Origin: an uncultured Porphyromonadaceae bacterium
Lineage (GTDB): Bacteria; Bacteroidota; Bacteroidia; Bacteroidales; Muribaculaceae
Length of the DNA stretch: 64,000 nt
Assembly (NCBI GenBank): GCA_947073495.1
Contig: CAMTMX010000001.1
Location: 38,812 to 102,811, forward strand
Reading direction: 5' to 3'
Shown: positions 25,228 through 33,266 of the stretch, piece by piece
Position numbering within the stretch: position 1 is the first letter of the stretch
Layout of the letters: each line of letters begins with the position of its first letter
The notes under the pieces: generated by a model
Seen by the model: only the letters and a program-made list of their open reading frames with translations
The model's database searches: none
Told to the model about the DNA's origin: nothing
Position numbers and translations under genes: made by a program

Positions 25228-27633
25228 CTATTCGAAACTCTGATAATTTCCATAAGTGTAATACCTGCTATGTATTGCCTCAGTGCCGTTGAGAATAAGA
25301 CTCATATTCTTGAACTTCTTTTCTTCATAGAATTCGTTCAACTCCTTAAGCGCACTTCTTTCCAGAAGCCCAGCCCTAACCACAAACAGGGTCCTGTCGG
25401 CATATTGACCAATTATCTGGGTATCCACAACAATATTAACAGGTGGGCAATCCAGAAAGATGTAATCATATTCTATTTTCGCCTCCTTTAACAATTCGGG
25501 CAGACGACCGTTTTCAAGCAATTCCGCAGGATTGGGAGGCATCTTCCCCACCGGAAGGATCTCAAGATCAGAGCTTCCTGCCGATTTCATCACCAGAGAG
25601 CGCCAATCGTCGGAATTTCCTGTCAGATAATTTGTAAGACCCTTTGACGGCATGCCGACAAACATAGATGCCGACCCGTGGCGAAGGTCACAATCAACGA
25701 GCAACACCCTCTTATGCTTTATAGCGAAACTCAATCCCAAATTGTATGATATGAACGACTTTCCACTTCCGGGATTAAATGAAGTCAACATAATAGTGTG
25801 GCATCCTAAATCTTTGCCAGACATAAAATCTATATTGCTACGGATCACACGGAATGCCTCATTGACCACATCGCGTTTCCCTTCTTCCACAACAGCCAAC
25901 GGAGGTTTTTCTTCCTTCCTTCTTCGATGCCCGACGCTGGTTTCAATCTTTATTTTCTCCTTTTTGCCGACATGAGGGATCTCTCCGGCAAACGGCATCA
26001 ATACGCCATCAAGATCCCGTTTCCCCCTCACTTTTGTATTGCCGGTCTCAACAAGATAAAGTGCAATAAATGGGATTCCAACACCGAGCAACAAAGCTAT
26101 CGCCAATATCAGCTTCTTACGAGGTGACACCGGCTTGAGGGAACCCATAGGGGGAGTTATTATTCTTGTGTTGTCTGCAGTAAATTTCTGGCTGAGCTGA
26201 TTTTCCTCCCTTTTTTGCAACAGGAACAGATATAACCCCTCTTTCACTTTCTGCTGACGCTCCTCGCTCAATAAAGGCAACGCCTTCTCAGATGTGCCGG
26301 CTATCTGTCCCCCTATTTTCTTTTTCTCTGTCTTGACATTACCGATAAGCGTCTTAAGTCCTGATATCTGATTCGATACGCTTTTGGAAATTGACTCCCG
26401 CATAGACTTCAATTGAGAATCATAATCCTCAACCAATGGATTTTTCTCTGAAGAATTGCTGACAAGATTATTTCGCGCGAGAAGCAGAGTGTTGTATGTG
26501 ATGATATCTTTCTCTATGGCGAGATTGTCGATTCCGGTATTGACGGGTATTACATTGAATTTGTTGGCATTGTCATCAAGATACTCTTTCATATATTGAG
26601 CGAGCGCAAGCTGATTGTCAAGTTCAAGGGCATTCTGATCGAGCAACGCCTCTTTCTCTATAGACATCTCAGCCGAGGCTATCAGACTCGGAGTGCCGAC
26701 CTTTGTGCTGTATTTTGCAATATTGGAGTCGACATCACCCAACTCCTGCTCGATAAGACGCAACCTGTCGTCGATAAAGGCAGACGTGGCGACAGCCATC
26801 TTGTTTTTATCTTCGATCCAATTCTCCGTATAGACCACAAGGATCATATTCAGAATGTCCACGGCGCGTTGAACACTGACATCCCTGATGGAAAGCCCTA
26901 TCACATCGGCATCCTGATCCACAAGGTCGCCGTTGAGCTTTTCACCATAAAGCTCAACAGTGGTCTGCATCGGCATTTTTGAAACATCAATTTCGATACT
27001 TTCCGTCAATTGAGGACCGGCATATTCAGTATTTTCAGTGATTTTTATAGCGCCGACAGGAGTAGTGACAATCTCCTTCCCCTTTGCCAAAACCGCCTCA
27101 CCATCTAATTTCTCCTTGCCGTCAAGACTATATCTGACAAACTTCCAAAGGCGTGCCGAGCCGTCGGGATTAAGTTCCATCCTGAACGATGCTGAGCCCT
27201 GTTCCTCCACATCCAGCATATCTACATTGACAGGCAAGGTCTTACCATAAAGCGTCACGGGATGAAACTCACCCCTCTTGTTATAATTCATGTCAAGGTC
27301 AAGACGTTGCGCCACCTCATACATCACTGCGGGAGATTTGAGGGAGATCAGTTCATTATAGACGCTGGTGTTGTTAGAAACAAGTCCGAATGATGAGAAT
27401 GCGTTTTCAATGTCACCAATTCCGCCACCTGCATCCTGATCTTTAATCAATATTTCTTCCGATCTCTCATATTCCGGTTGCTGCCTCAGGATATAAAACA
27501 ATCCCGCCCCGACACAGATAAAAATCGACAACAGGAACCAATACCATTTGGAAATACAGATCTGTAGAAATTCCTTAAACGAAAAATCTACAACATCCGC
27601 GGCATCTTGTGTTTTTTTATTATTGGAATCCAT
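25228..27633 (-). CDS. Wzc-like polysaccharide co-polymerase and tyrosine autokinase
   Basis: An 801-residue inner-membrane protein with an N-terminal Wzz domain (first helix near residues 30-50, second near 515-540) enclosing a long periplasmic coiled-coil region. A cytoplasmic BY-kinase follows: Walker A FNPGSGKSFISYNLG near residue 620, Walker A' LLVDCDLRHGS near 645, and Walker B YDYIFLDCPP. The tail RYYTYGNYQ is the tyrosine cluster for autophosphorylation. It controls chain length and couples Wzy polymerisation to Wza export. The upstream gene is Wza and the downstream gene is its phosphatase, an ordered export module. Confidence 0.93.
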   Translation of the reverse strand: MDSNNKKTQDAADVVDFSFKEFLQICISKWYWFLLSIFICVGAGLFYILRQQPEYERSEEILIKDQDAGGGIGDIENAFSSFGLVSNNTSVYNELISLKSPAVMYEVAQRLDLDMNYNKRGEFHPVTLYGKTLPVNVDMLDVEEQGSASFRMELNPDGSARLWKFVRYSLDGKEKLDGEAVLAKGKEIVTTPVGAIKITENTEYAGPQLTESIEIDVSKMPMQTTVELYGEKLNGDLVDQDADVIGLSIRDVSVQRAVDILNMILVVYTENWIEDKNKMAVATSAFIDDRLRLIEQELGDVDSNIAKYSTKVGTPSLIASAEMSIEKEALLDQNALELDNQLALAQYMKEYLDDNANKFNVIPVNTGIDNLAIEKDIITYNTLLLARNNLVSNSSEKNPLVEDYDSQLKSMRESISKSVSNQISGLKTLIGNVKTEKKKIGGQIAGTSEKALPLLSEERQQKVKEGLYLFLLQKREENQLSQKFTADNTRIITPPMGSLKPVSPRKKLILAIALLLGVGIPFIALYLVETGNTKVRGKRDLDGVLMPFAGEIPHVGKKEKIKIETSVGHRRRKEEKPPLAVVEEGKRDVVNEAFRVIRSNIDFMSGKDLGCHTIMLTSFNPGSGKSFISYNLGLSFAIKHKRVLLVDCDLRHGSASMFVGMPSKGLTNYLTGNSDDWRSLVMKSAGSSDLEILPVGKMPPNPAELLENGRLPELLKEAKIEYDYIFLDCPPVNIVVDTQIIGQYADRTLFVVRAGLLERSALKELNEFYEEKKFKNMSLILNGTEAIHSRYYTYGNYQSFE

Positions 27634-27651
27634 TGATATCAGGAATCTTTT

Positions 27652-28482
27652 TCATTTAAAAATAAGAACCGCCACCGAGGTCAGGAGCGATGCGACCGAC
27701 ACCCAGAAACCGGCAGAAAGAACGTTATTGCCATTGACAGTTGCCTGACGCTTTCTAACCCCATTCGGCTCTACATATATGATGTCTCCCTGCCGGATAT
27801 AATAAGCCGGGGATTTTGTCAATTCCGTAAGATTTGTGAGATCTATCTTGTATGTATGCACACCGTCATTCTCTTCCCTGACCACTTTGATATTGTCCCG
27901 TTTACCCTGTATGGTCAGGTCTCCGGCAAGCGACAACGCCTCAAGCACGTTCAATTTGTCTTTATTTATATCATATCTCCCCGCCTTGTTGACTTCCCCC
28001 ATCACCGAAAAACCGGTGTTGATAAATTCAACGGTCACGACAGGGTCTTTAACGAGTTCCTTTCCCATCAGTTCCCCCTTGATAAAACCGGCGAGTTCAC
28101 TTCTTGTCATGCCTTCTATCTTGAGGACTCCAAGAACCGGGAAATCGATTGTACCTTCCGGAGTGACCGTATAGGAAGAAATTCCCTGAGACGTGAAAGA
28201 CGAACCGTTGATCACACTTCCGGTACCGTTTATGGGAGTATCGAGTCCCAGACGGTCGGCAGATACCGAAAGATTAAAGAGGCTTGACAATGCCGGATCT
28301 TTCGATTTGACGATTATCGACAATTTATCGAGGGGTGCAATCTTTATCTGTCCGGATTCTGCAGGCACAACAGCCTCAACGGTGTCCTGAAAATAAGCAA
28401 TGTTTTTGGGAGCGCCACAGGATACTGTCGCCAAAATCAGAATTACGGGAACCAATAATTGGGTAATATATATTTTTTTCAT
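27652..28482 (-). CDS. Wza-like polysaccharide export lipoprotein
   Basis: A 276-residue lipoprotein with lipobox ending at Cys22 (TVSC). The PES domain starts at KIAPLDKLSIIVKSKDPALSS, has TVTPEGTIDFPVLGVLKIEGMT, and is followed by an SLBB domain (VMGEVNKAGRYDI). GDIIYVEPNG closes it, and a C-terminal hydrophobic segment ends the protein. It forms the outer-membrane exit channel for the capsule or exopolysaccharide, docking with Wzc. It is shorter than E. coli Wza (about 380 residues), as is normal in Bacteroidetes. Confidence 0.9.
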   Translation of the reverse strand: MKKIYITQLLVPVILILATVSCGAPKNIAYFQDTVEAVVPAESGQIKIAPLDKLSIIVKSKDPALSSLFNLSVSADRLGLDTPINGTGSVINGSSFTSQGISSYTVTPEGTIDFPVLGVLKIEGMTRSELAGFIKGELMGKELVKDPVVTVEFINTGFSVMGEVNKAGRYDINKDKLNVLEALSLAGDLTIQGKRDNIKVVREENDGVHTYKIDLTNLTELTKSPAYYIRQGDIIYVEPNGVRKRQATVNGNNVLSAGFWVSVASLLTSVAVLIFK

Positions 28483-28506
28483 GAACAGGTCTGTTTAATA
28501 TGGCGA

Positions 28507-29634
28507 TCAATCAAACAAGTGTTGATTTAATCTTTTCTCTCTGGCAGTGATACGGCGGGAAAGCAGGATATTCACAATTGTCCATATAGCCACATCCATA
28601 GCGATGAGTGCCGTCGGATTTATAATGGAAGACAACCCCACATTGACAAAGATGAACAGTGCCGCCCACATCATAATCACAATGAGCGCCATCCTCTGGT
28701 TCAATCCCAAAGCCAACAGCTTGTGATGGATATGGCATTTATCGGGCAGAAACGGATTACGATGACGCCTGACCCTATGAATGTAGACCCTCACTACATC
28801 AAAACATGGAATAATCAACGGAGACAACGCCATGACAAAAGGGTTGAAATCATGCGTAAACACCGCTGAATCGACATGAAGCATGGCTATTGCACAAAAG
28901 ACCATTATCATGCCTGTGGTCAAAGCCCCGGTGTCGCCCATAAATATTTTTTTCTGTTTTTTTGCGTTGCCAAACACGTTGTAATAAAAGAATGGCAAAA
29001 GCGTGCCTGCCGCAGCCGAGGCGAGCATGGAATAGACATGCTCCCCGCTTATATAAAACAAGACGGCATAAAACATCAATGCCACAGTGCTCAGTCCTGA
29101 CGCAAGTCCGTCGATACCGTCTATAAGATTAATTGCGTTGACCACATATACCACAGCGAACATAGTAGTGAGCCACCCGAACCATGCCGGCAATTCCCAC
29201 ATCCACAGGAATCCATACAGATCATCTATATACATCCCTGACGCAACTATAAGCAACGACGCGATTATCTGGACAAGAAACTTTGCCATATAGCGCACAC
29301 CGACAAGATCATCAGCCATGCCGACAAGAAACATCAGCAACACGGCACAGACCATAAAATACATCGGGACAATGGCATCATTCATCTCCATCCACATTCC
29401 GACGCCTCCGAATTTAAGGTTAAAACCCACAACCATCGCAATTGAAAAAAGGATGGATGGAAGAAAGGCAATACCTCCAAGACGGGGGACCACCCCTTTG
29501 TGTATCTTACGTTCGTCTATTTCATCAAACAGTTTCTTTCTGAACGCTATAAGTAAAATTTGAGGAATCAAGATTCCAGCAAGCACAAGTGCTATGAGAA
29601 AAGAAAGAATATCGTTGGTCAACCAATTGATCAT
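28507..29634 (-). CDS. WecA/MraY-family undecaprenyl-phosphate sugar-1-phosphate transferase
   Basis: A 375-residue polytopic membrane enzyme. ADDLVGVRYMAKF (metal-binding Asp pair), NAINLIDGIDGLASGLS, MGDTGALTTG and the cytoplasmic HIHHKLLALG motif are those of WecA/TagO-type transferases. It places GlcNAc-1-P (or a related HexNAc-1-P) on undecaprenyl phosphate and so begins repeat-unit synthesis. It is the first gene of the long minus-strand operon and divergent from the Wzi-like gene, with 93 bases between them. No upxY/upxZ-type antiterminator gene precedes it, unlike many Bacteroides capsule operons. Confidence 0.9.
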   Translation of the reverse strand: MINWLTNDILSFLIALVLAGILIPQILLIAFRKKLFDEIDERKIHKGVVPRLGGIAFLPSILFSIAMVVGFNLKFGGVGMWMEMNDAIVPMYFMVCAVLLMFLVGMADDLVGVRYMAKFLVQIIASLLIVASGMYIDDLYGFLWMWELPAWFGWLTTMFAVVYVVNAINLIDGIDGLASGLSTVALMFYAVLFYISGEHVYSMLASAAAGTLLPFFYYNVFGNAKKQKKIFMGDTGALTTGMIMVFCAIAMLHVDSAVFTHDFNPFVMALSPLIIPCFDVVRVYIHRVRRHRNPFLPDKCHIHHKLLALGLNQRMALIVIMMWAALFIFVNVGLSSIINPTALIAMDVAIWTIVNILLSRRITAREKRLNQHLFD

Positions 29635-29727
29635 AAAAGTATCTTTTTAAATCCCTGCATCCACACAATTGTCTACATGACAAAAACGTTATTTTATTGT
29701 TTTTATTGAATATTCCCATAAAGCCTG

Positions 29728-31218
29728 ATGAAATTATATCAAAAATTTAAATCATTTCCCCACTCGGCATATATCATTGTCATGATCATTGTCGCCATGA
29801 CCCTTTCATGCCGCGCATCTGATAATGATTCCGTTAGATATTTGGGTGAAGTGCGTGCCACTTTCTCCGGAGGGGAAAACACTCCTTTCTGGCTGGTGAG
29901 CAACCTTCAGGGGCTTGGATCTCCTGAAAAGAACTACGGATATGTGCGTGGCGCCCTCTTCCGCGAAATCAACAAAGAAAAGCGTTTCTCCTGGGGCGGA
30001 GGTATAGATCTTGCAGGAGCGTGGAGATCATCGTCACCTTTTTACATCCACCAATTGTATGGCGAAGTGAAATATCGGTCGCTCGGGGCGATGTTGGGGA
30101 GCAAGGAAATTTGGGGAGAGCTGAGCGATCCCAAGCTTTCTTCCGGCAACCTTCTCTATTCCGGCAATGCGATGCCGATCCCTCAGTTAAGGTTAGGAAT
30201 CTTTGATTATGCCGACTTTTGGGGAACCAAAGGATGGTTTGCCGTCAAGGGGTATATTTCCTACGGCATGTTTACCGATTCCGGTTGGCAAAGATCGTGG
30301 GCAGCGGAAGGCTCGAAGCGTACAAAAAATGTGTTGTACCATTCCAAGGGGCTATGGCTGCGCGGCGGTAACCCGTCAAAGTTCCCTCTGACAGGAGAAA
30401 TCGGTATCGAGATGGCGACTCAGTTTGGAGGGAAGGCTTATCAAAGCGGGGAATCTCTTGATTTGGGACATGGTCTGAAAAACTGGTTCAAAGCCTTTTT
30501 CCCATCCACCACCAAGAAAAAAACTTTTTTAGGGGAACAGACGAGTGTGGAAGGGAACATGGTCGGAGCCTATAACATAGCCGTTTCATGGCTGCCTCAG
30601 TCTGACTGGAGCATCAAGGCATACTTTCAACATTATTTTGAAGACCATTCGCAGATGACATTCGAATATGGATGGAAAGACGGGTTGTGGGGTGTGGAAG
30701 CCCAACTCCCGCGAAATCCGTTTGTCACTTCTGTGGTCTATGAGTTCCTGTGTTCAAAAGATCAGACCGGAGCTGTGAACAACGACAGTTCTGACAAAAT
30801 CCCGGAACAGGTGAGCGGAAGAGACAACTATTATAACCACTCGATCTACACGGGATGGCAACATTGGGGAATGGGTATCGGGAATCCCCTTGCAATCTCT
30901 CCGATATATAATCATAACCATCTAATCACTTTTTTAGACACCCGGATTGTAGCGCACCATTTCGGGATTTCCGGGTCTCCGCATCCGGAGATTGATTACA
31001 GGATCCTCCTCTCTTTCTCAAGGAACTGGGGAACATATCAATATCCTTTGGAGGAGGTGCTTAACAATTTCAACGGCTTGCTTGAGGTGACATGGAAACC
31101 TAAAAAGTTAAAAGGTTGGTTTGCATCCGCCGCTATCGCGGGAGATTCCGGTAAGCTTTTAGGAAACAGTTTCGGGGGTATGATAACCATAGGTAAAACA
31201 GGTTGGATAAGTTTTTAG
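29728..31218 (+). CDS. Wzi-like capsule assembly outer-membrane protein
   Basis: A 496-residue predicted outer-membrane beta-barrel. After a hydrophobic leader (cleavage near SCRASD), LGEVRATFSGGENTPFWLVSNLQGL is the hallmark of the Bacteroidetes Wzi family, followed by many amphipathic strands and a terminal aromatic-rich strand. E. coli Wzi anchors group 1 capsule to the cell surface. The gene is divergent from the WecA-like gene that starts the polysaccharide operon, consistent with a role in displaying its product. Its stop is TAG at 31216-31218. Confidence 0.85.
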   Translation: MKLYQKFKSFPHSAYIIVMIIVAMTLSCRASDNDSVRYLGEVRATFSGGENTPFWLVSNLQGLGSPEKNYGYVRGALFREINKEKRFSWGGGIDLAGAWRSSSPFYIHQLYGEVKYRSLGAMLGSKEIWGELSDPKLSSGNLLYSGNAMPIPQLRLGIFDYADFWGTKGWFAVKGYISYGMFTDSGWQRSWAAEGSKRTKNVLYHSKGLWLRGGNPSKFPLTGEIGIEMATQFGGKAYQSGESLDLGHGLKNWFKAFFPSTTKKKTFLGEQTSVEGNMVGAYNIAVSWLPQSDWSIKAYFQHYFEDHSQMTFEYGWKDGLWGVEAQLPRNPFVTSVVYEFLCSKDQTGAVNNDSSDKIPEQVSGRDNYYNHSIYTGWQHWGMGIGNPLAISPIYNHNHLITFLDTRIVAHHFGISGSPHPEIDYRILLSFSRNWGTYQYPLEEVLNNFNGLLEVTWKPKKLKGWFASAAIAGDSGKLLGNSFGGMITIGKTGWISF

Positions 31219-31231
31219 AATGTGGCTTATT

Positions 31232-31390
31232 CAACTTTCGCAAGCGAAAGTTGAGGGTTATGAGGTTATAGGGTTAAAAGGTTAATCCCCCATTGTGGAT
31301 AGATATCAGCGATTCTTAGAGAATGTTTGGATTTGACTTATGATTACCCTCTTAGCATTCAAACCTTAAGTAAGCTTGAGAACTTAAATC
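31232..31390 (+). repeat. Dispersed palindromic intergenic repeat, full copy C
   Basis: The palindrome at 31232-31253 has arms CAACTTTCGC and GCGAAAGTTG. After it come GGGTTATGAGG, GGGTTAAAAGGTTAATC, CATTGTGGATAGA and the closing blocks CCTTAAGTAAGCTTG and ACTTAAAT. Block order matches inverted copy B at 6478-6622. It fills the gap between the Wzi-like gene and the next lipoprotein gene. Confidence 0.75.
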
Positions 31391-31400
31391 GAAGTAGAGT

Positions 31401-31811
31401 ATGAAACTAAAATTTTATATTTATATAATTGTCCTGACAGGGTTACTCATTACAATGGCAGGTTGTCAGAAATCTCCTGTCAATGGGGACCTTGATGGTC
31501 AATGGCAGGTGATGACAGTAGAGCCGGAGGCTCCTGAAACAATAATTCAGGACCGGATATATCTATGCATCTCCCTGCATACCTGTCAGCTTTCAGTTTA
31601 TGGTTCCGGAATCTGGACATCGGGGAATATGAGCTATTCAGACGATAAATTGACAATGGAATTTCCCAATGCAAATTCACCTGAGTCAATAGCAAGACTT
31701 AAGCAATATGGCATCTATAGCAATCCTGTGACATTTACAGTTGTTTTCCCGGGAAAAGATAAACTTGTTTTAAAAGACAAGGACGCAGTCGTCACCCTCA
31801 GAAAATTTTAA
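31401..31811 (+). CDS. Lipocalin-like lipoprotein
   Basis: A 136-residue protein with lipobox ending at Cys22 (ITMAGC). The mature part opens DLDGQWQVMTVEP and ends KLVLKDKDAVVTLRKF, with evenly spaced beta strands between. This is the usual pattern of Bacteroidetes lipocalin-like (DUF-type) lipoproteins of about 130 residues. The ligand is unknown. It is flanked on both sides by intergenic repeats (copies C and D) and is probably monocistronic. Confidence 0.65.
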   Translation: MKLKFYIYIIVLTGLLITMAGCQKSPVNGDLDGQWQVMTVEPEAPETIIQDRIYLCISLHTCQLSVYGSGIWTSGNMSYSDDKLTMEFPNANSPESIARLKQYGIYSNPVTFTVVFPGKDKLVLKDKDAVVTLRKF

Positions 31812-31816
31812 TAATT

Positions 31817-31861
31817 CAGCGTTCGCTTTGCGAATGCTGAGGGTTATAGGGTTAAAAGGTT
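31817..31861 (+). repeat. Dispersed palindromic repeat, variant copy D
   Basis: Arms CAGCGTTCGC and GCGAATGCTG (31817-31839) around TTT, followed by AGGGTTATAGGGTTAAAAGG. The flank matches copies A-C, while the arms differ in sequence but still pair, with the outer A-T pair of the other copies replaced here by G-C. Confidence 0.6.
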
Positions 31862-31862
31862 A

Positions 31863-31985
31863 TAGTTTAGGGTGGAGGGTTTAGGGTTTAGAGTTTAGAG
31901 TTGAGGTTTAGAGTATATGGTTTATGGTTTAAGAATTATGTGTCGCTTCAAATGGTTCTTAAACCATAAACCATAAACTATATAC
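31863..31985. repeat. G-rich TTTAGGG/TTTAGAG tract plus long inverted repeat
   Basis: Seven-base steps such as GTTTAGG and GTTTAGA recur through 31866-31912. They are followed by an inverted repeat with 17-base arms: GGTTTATGGTTTAAGAA at 31919-31935 and its complement at 31957-31973. A near copy of the heptamer tract and the first arm recurs at 34287-34345. Confidence 0.65.
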
Positions 31986-32134
31986 CATAAACTTATCCGA
32001 TAAACTCTCAAAACACCACTCAAAAATTAGATAGTAATCGGAATTTCGGGCATTTATTGTTGTCAATCAACTTTTTCTATTATTTTTTTGCCAAAATAAT
32101 TTTTTATTTAAGAAATTTATAATAGATTTGCAAA

Positions 32135-33010
32135 ATGAAATATATAAACCTTAAAATACTGCCAAATTTAATCGTTTTATCAATTATCCTTTCATCATGT
32201 CACAATATAAGGAAAGATGATAGAAACGCTGTCCTCAACCTGACAGGTAAGGAAATCATATTGCCCGATAGTCTTGGGGTCATGATTCAGGATGTCCCGG
32301 TGGAATATGATTTCTCATTCGCCGATTATAAGGTTGTGACATATATCGACTCCAAAGGGTGCACGACTTGCAGCATGAAACTTACACCATGGAATGACTT
32401 GATAAATGAGTTCAAGACGATAGAGGGTATCGATGTCAACTTTCTGATGATTCTCAATAAAGATGCGGATGTGGATTTAATATCTGCGTTGAAGCTGAAT
32501 TTCTTCAGGCATCCAGTGATGTTTGATCCGCAAGGCAGATTCAAAGAGAAAAACTCACTGCCGTCTTCGCCAGCATACCATACAATGCTTCTTGACAGCG
32601 ACAACAAGGTCGTTGCGGTTGGGAACCCTGTATTAAGCCCCAAAATCAAGGATCTATACCGACAGATCCTCACAGAGAACGGCACCGAAAGATCATCCGA
32701 ACTATGTCAGAAACCTGTTGTCGCATTAGGCGTGGTAAATGCCGGGGATTCGGTTGTCAGGCAATTCAATCTTGTCAACAACGGTAAAGATATATGGAAT
32801 GTACAAGGGATAACCACGTCATGCGACTGCGTTTCAGCCACAATATCTTCCGAGATGATAAATCCTGGAGACACAGCCGTTCTGACGATGAGTTTCCTTG
32901 CGGATACAATCCCGGGATATTTTTCAAAATATGCCGATATATACTTTCAAGAAAAAGAAAATTCTGAACATTTACTTGTTCATGGATTCATAGTTAACTG
33001 TATTAATTAA
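32135..33010 (+). CDS. Thioredoxin-like / DUF1573 lipoprotein
   Basis: A 291-residue lipoprotein with lipobox at SSC22. The N-terminal half resembles a thioredoxin/AhpC fold: VVTYIDSKGCTTC places a CxxC at Cys76-Cys79 after the first strand, then NFLMILNKD and FRHPVMFDPQGRF. The C-terminal ~95 residues are a DUF1573 immunoglobulin-like domain (FNLVNNGKDIWNVQGITTSCDC, then NPGDTAVLTMSF). This pairing is frequent in Bacteroidetes envelope proteins next to propeller lipoproteins, but its job is not established. A redox role at the outer membrane or periplasm is inference. It precedes the NVEALA-like gene by 17 bases. Confidence 0.75.
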   Translation: MKYINLKILPNLIVLSIILSSCHNIRKDDRNAVLNLTGKEIILPDSLGVMIQDVPVEYDFSFADYKVVTYIDSKGCTTCSMKLTPWNDLINEFKTIEGIDVNFLMILNKDADVDLISALKLNFFRHPVMFDPQGRFKEKNSLPSSPAYHTMLLDSDNKVVAVGNPVLSPKIKDLYRQILTENGTERSSELCQKPVVALGVVNAGDSVVRQFNLVNNGKDIWNVQGITTSCDCVSATISSEMINPGDTAVLTMSFLADTIPGYFSKYADIYFQEKENSEHLLVHGFIVNCIN

Positions 33011-33027
33011 CCCTCAAAAACAATGGC

Positions 33028-33264
33028 ATGAAAAAACAAATCATGTGGATCGCTTTTGCGACGATAGCCGCCGCTGTAGCAGTTGCCGGCTACTACGACC
33101 ATTCTCAGACGGAAGGTCTCACCCCGCTCCAGATCGCCAACATCGAGAGCCTTTCTGCTTCGCCGGATATGCCTCTGTTCGATAAGGCATGCGTTGTAGG
33201 AGACAAGTATTGCATTCCAAACTACATGGGTGTGATAGAGTTTTCAGAACCTCGAAATGATTGA
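33028..33264 (+). CDS. NVEALA-like small secreted peptide
   Basis: A 78-residue protein. A hydrophobic N-terminus (IMWIAFATIAAAVAVAGYY) precedes LTPLQIANIESLSAS, which matches the NVEALA signature (LxxLxLxNVEALA) with substitutions. The C-terminal 30 residues carry a Cys pair (Cys-VVGDKY-Cys), as in NVEALA proteins whose tails hold cysteines. The family is confined to Bacteroidetes and has no known biochemical role. It is sandwiched between the DUF1573 gene and the propeller lipoprotein, two bases from the latter, which is the arrangement usually seen for this family. Confidence 0.62.
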   Translation: MKKQIMWIAFATIAAAVAVAGYYDHSQTEGLTPLQIANIESLSASPDMPLFDKACVVGDKYCIPNYMGVIEFSEPRND

Positions 33265-33266
33265 AC

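Larger units (their letters stand above)
31812..32134. other. 323-bp repeat-filled intergenic region
   Basis: Holds a degenerate palindromic repeat (31817-31861), then a G-rich heptamer tract and a long inverted repeat (31863-31985), then an AT-rich stretch leading to the next gene. A TAGATTTG -7-like box at 32123-32130 ends only four bases before the ATG at 32135. Confidence 0.6.
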
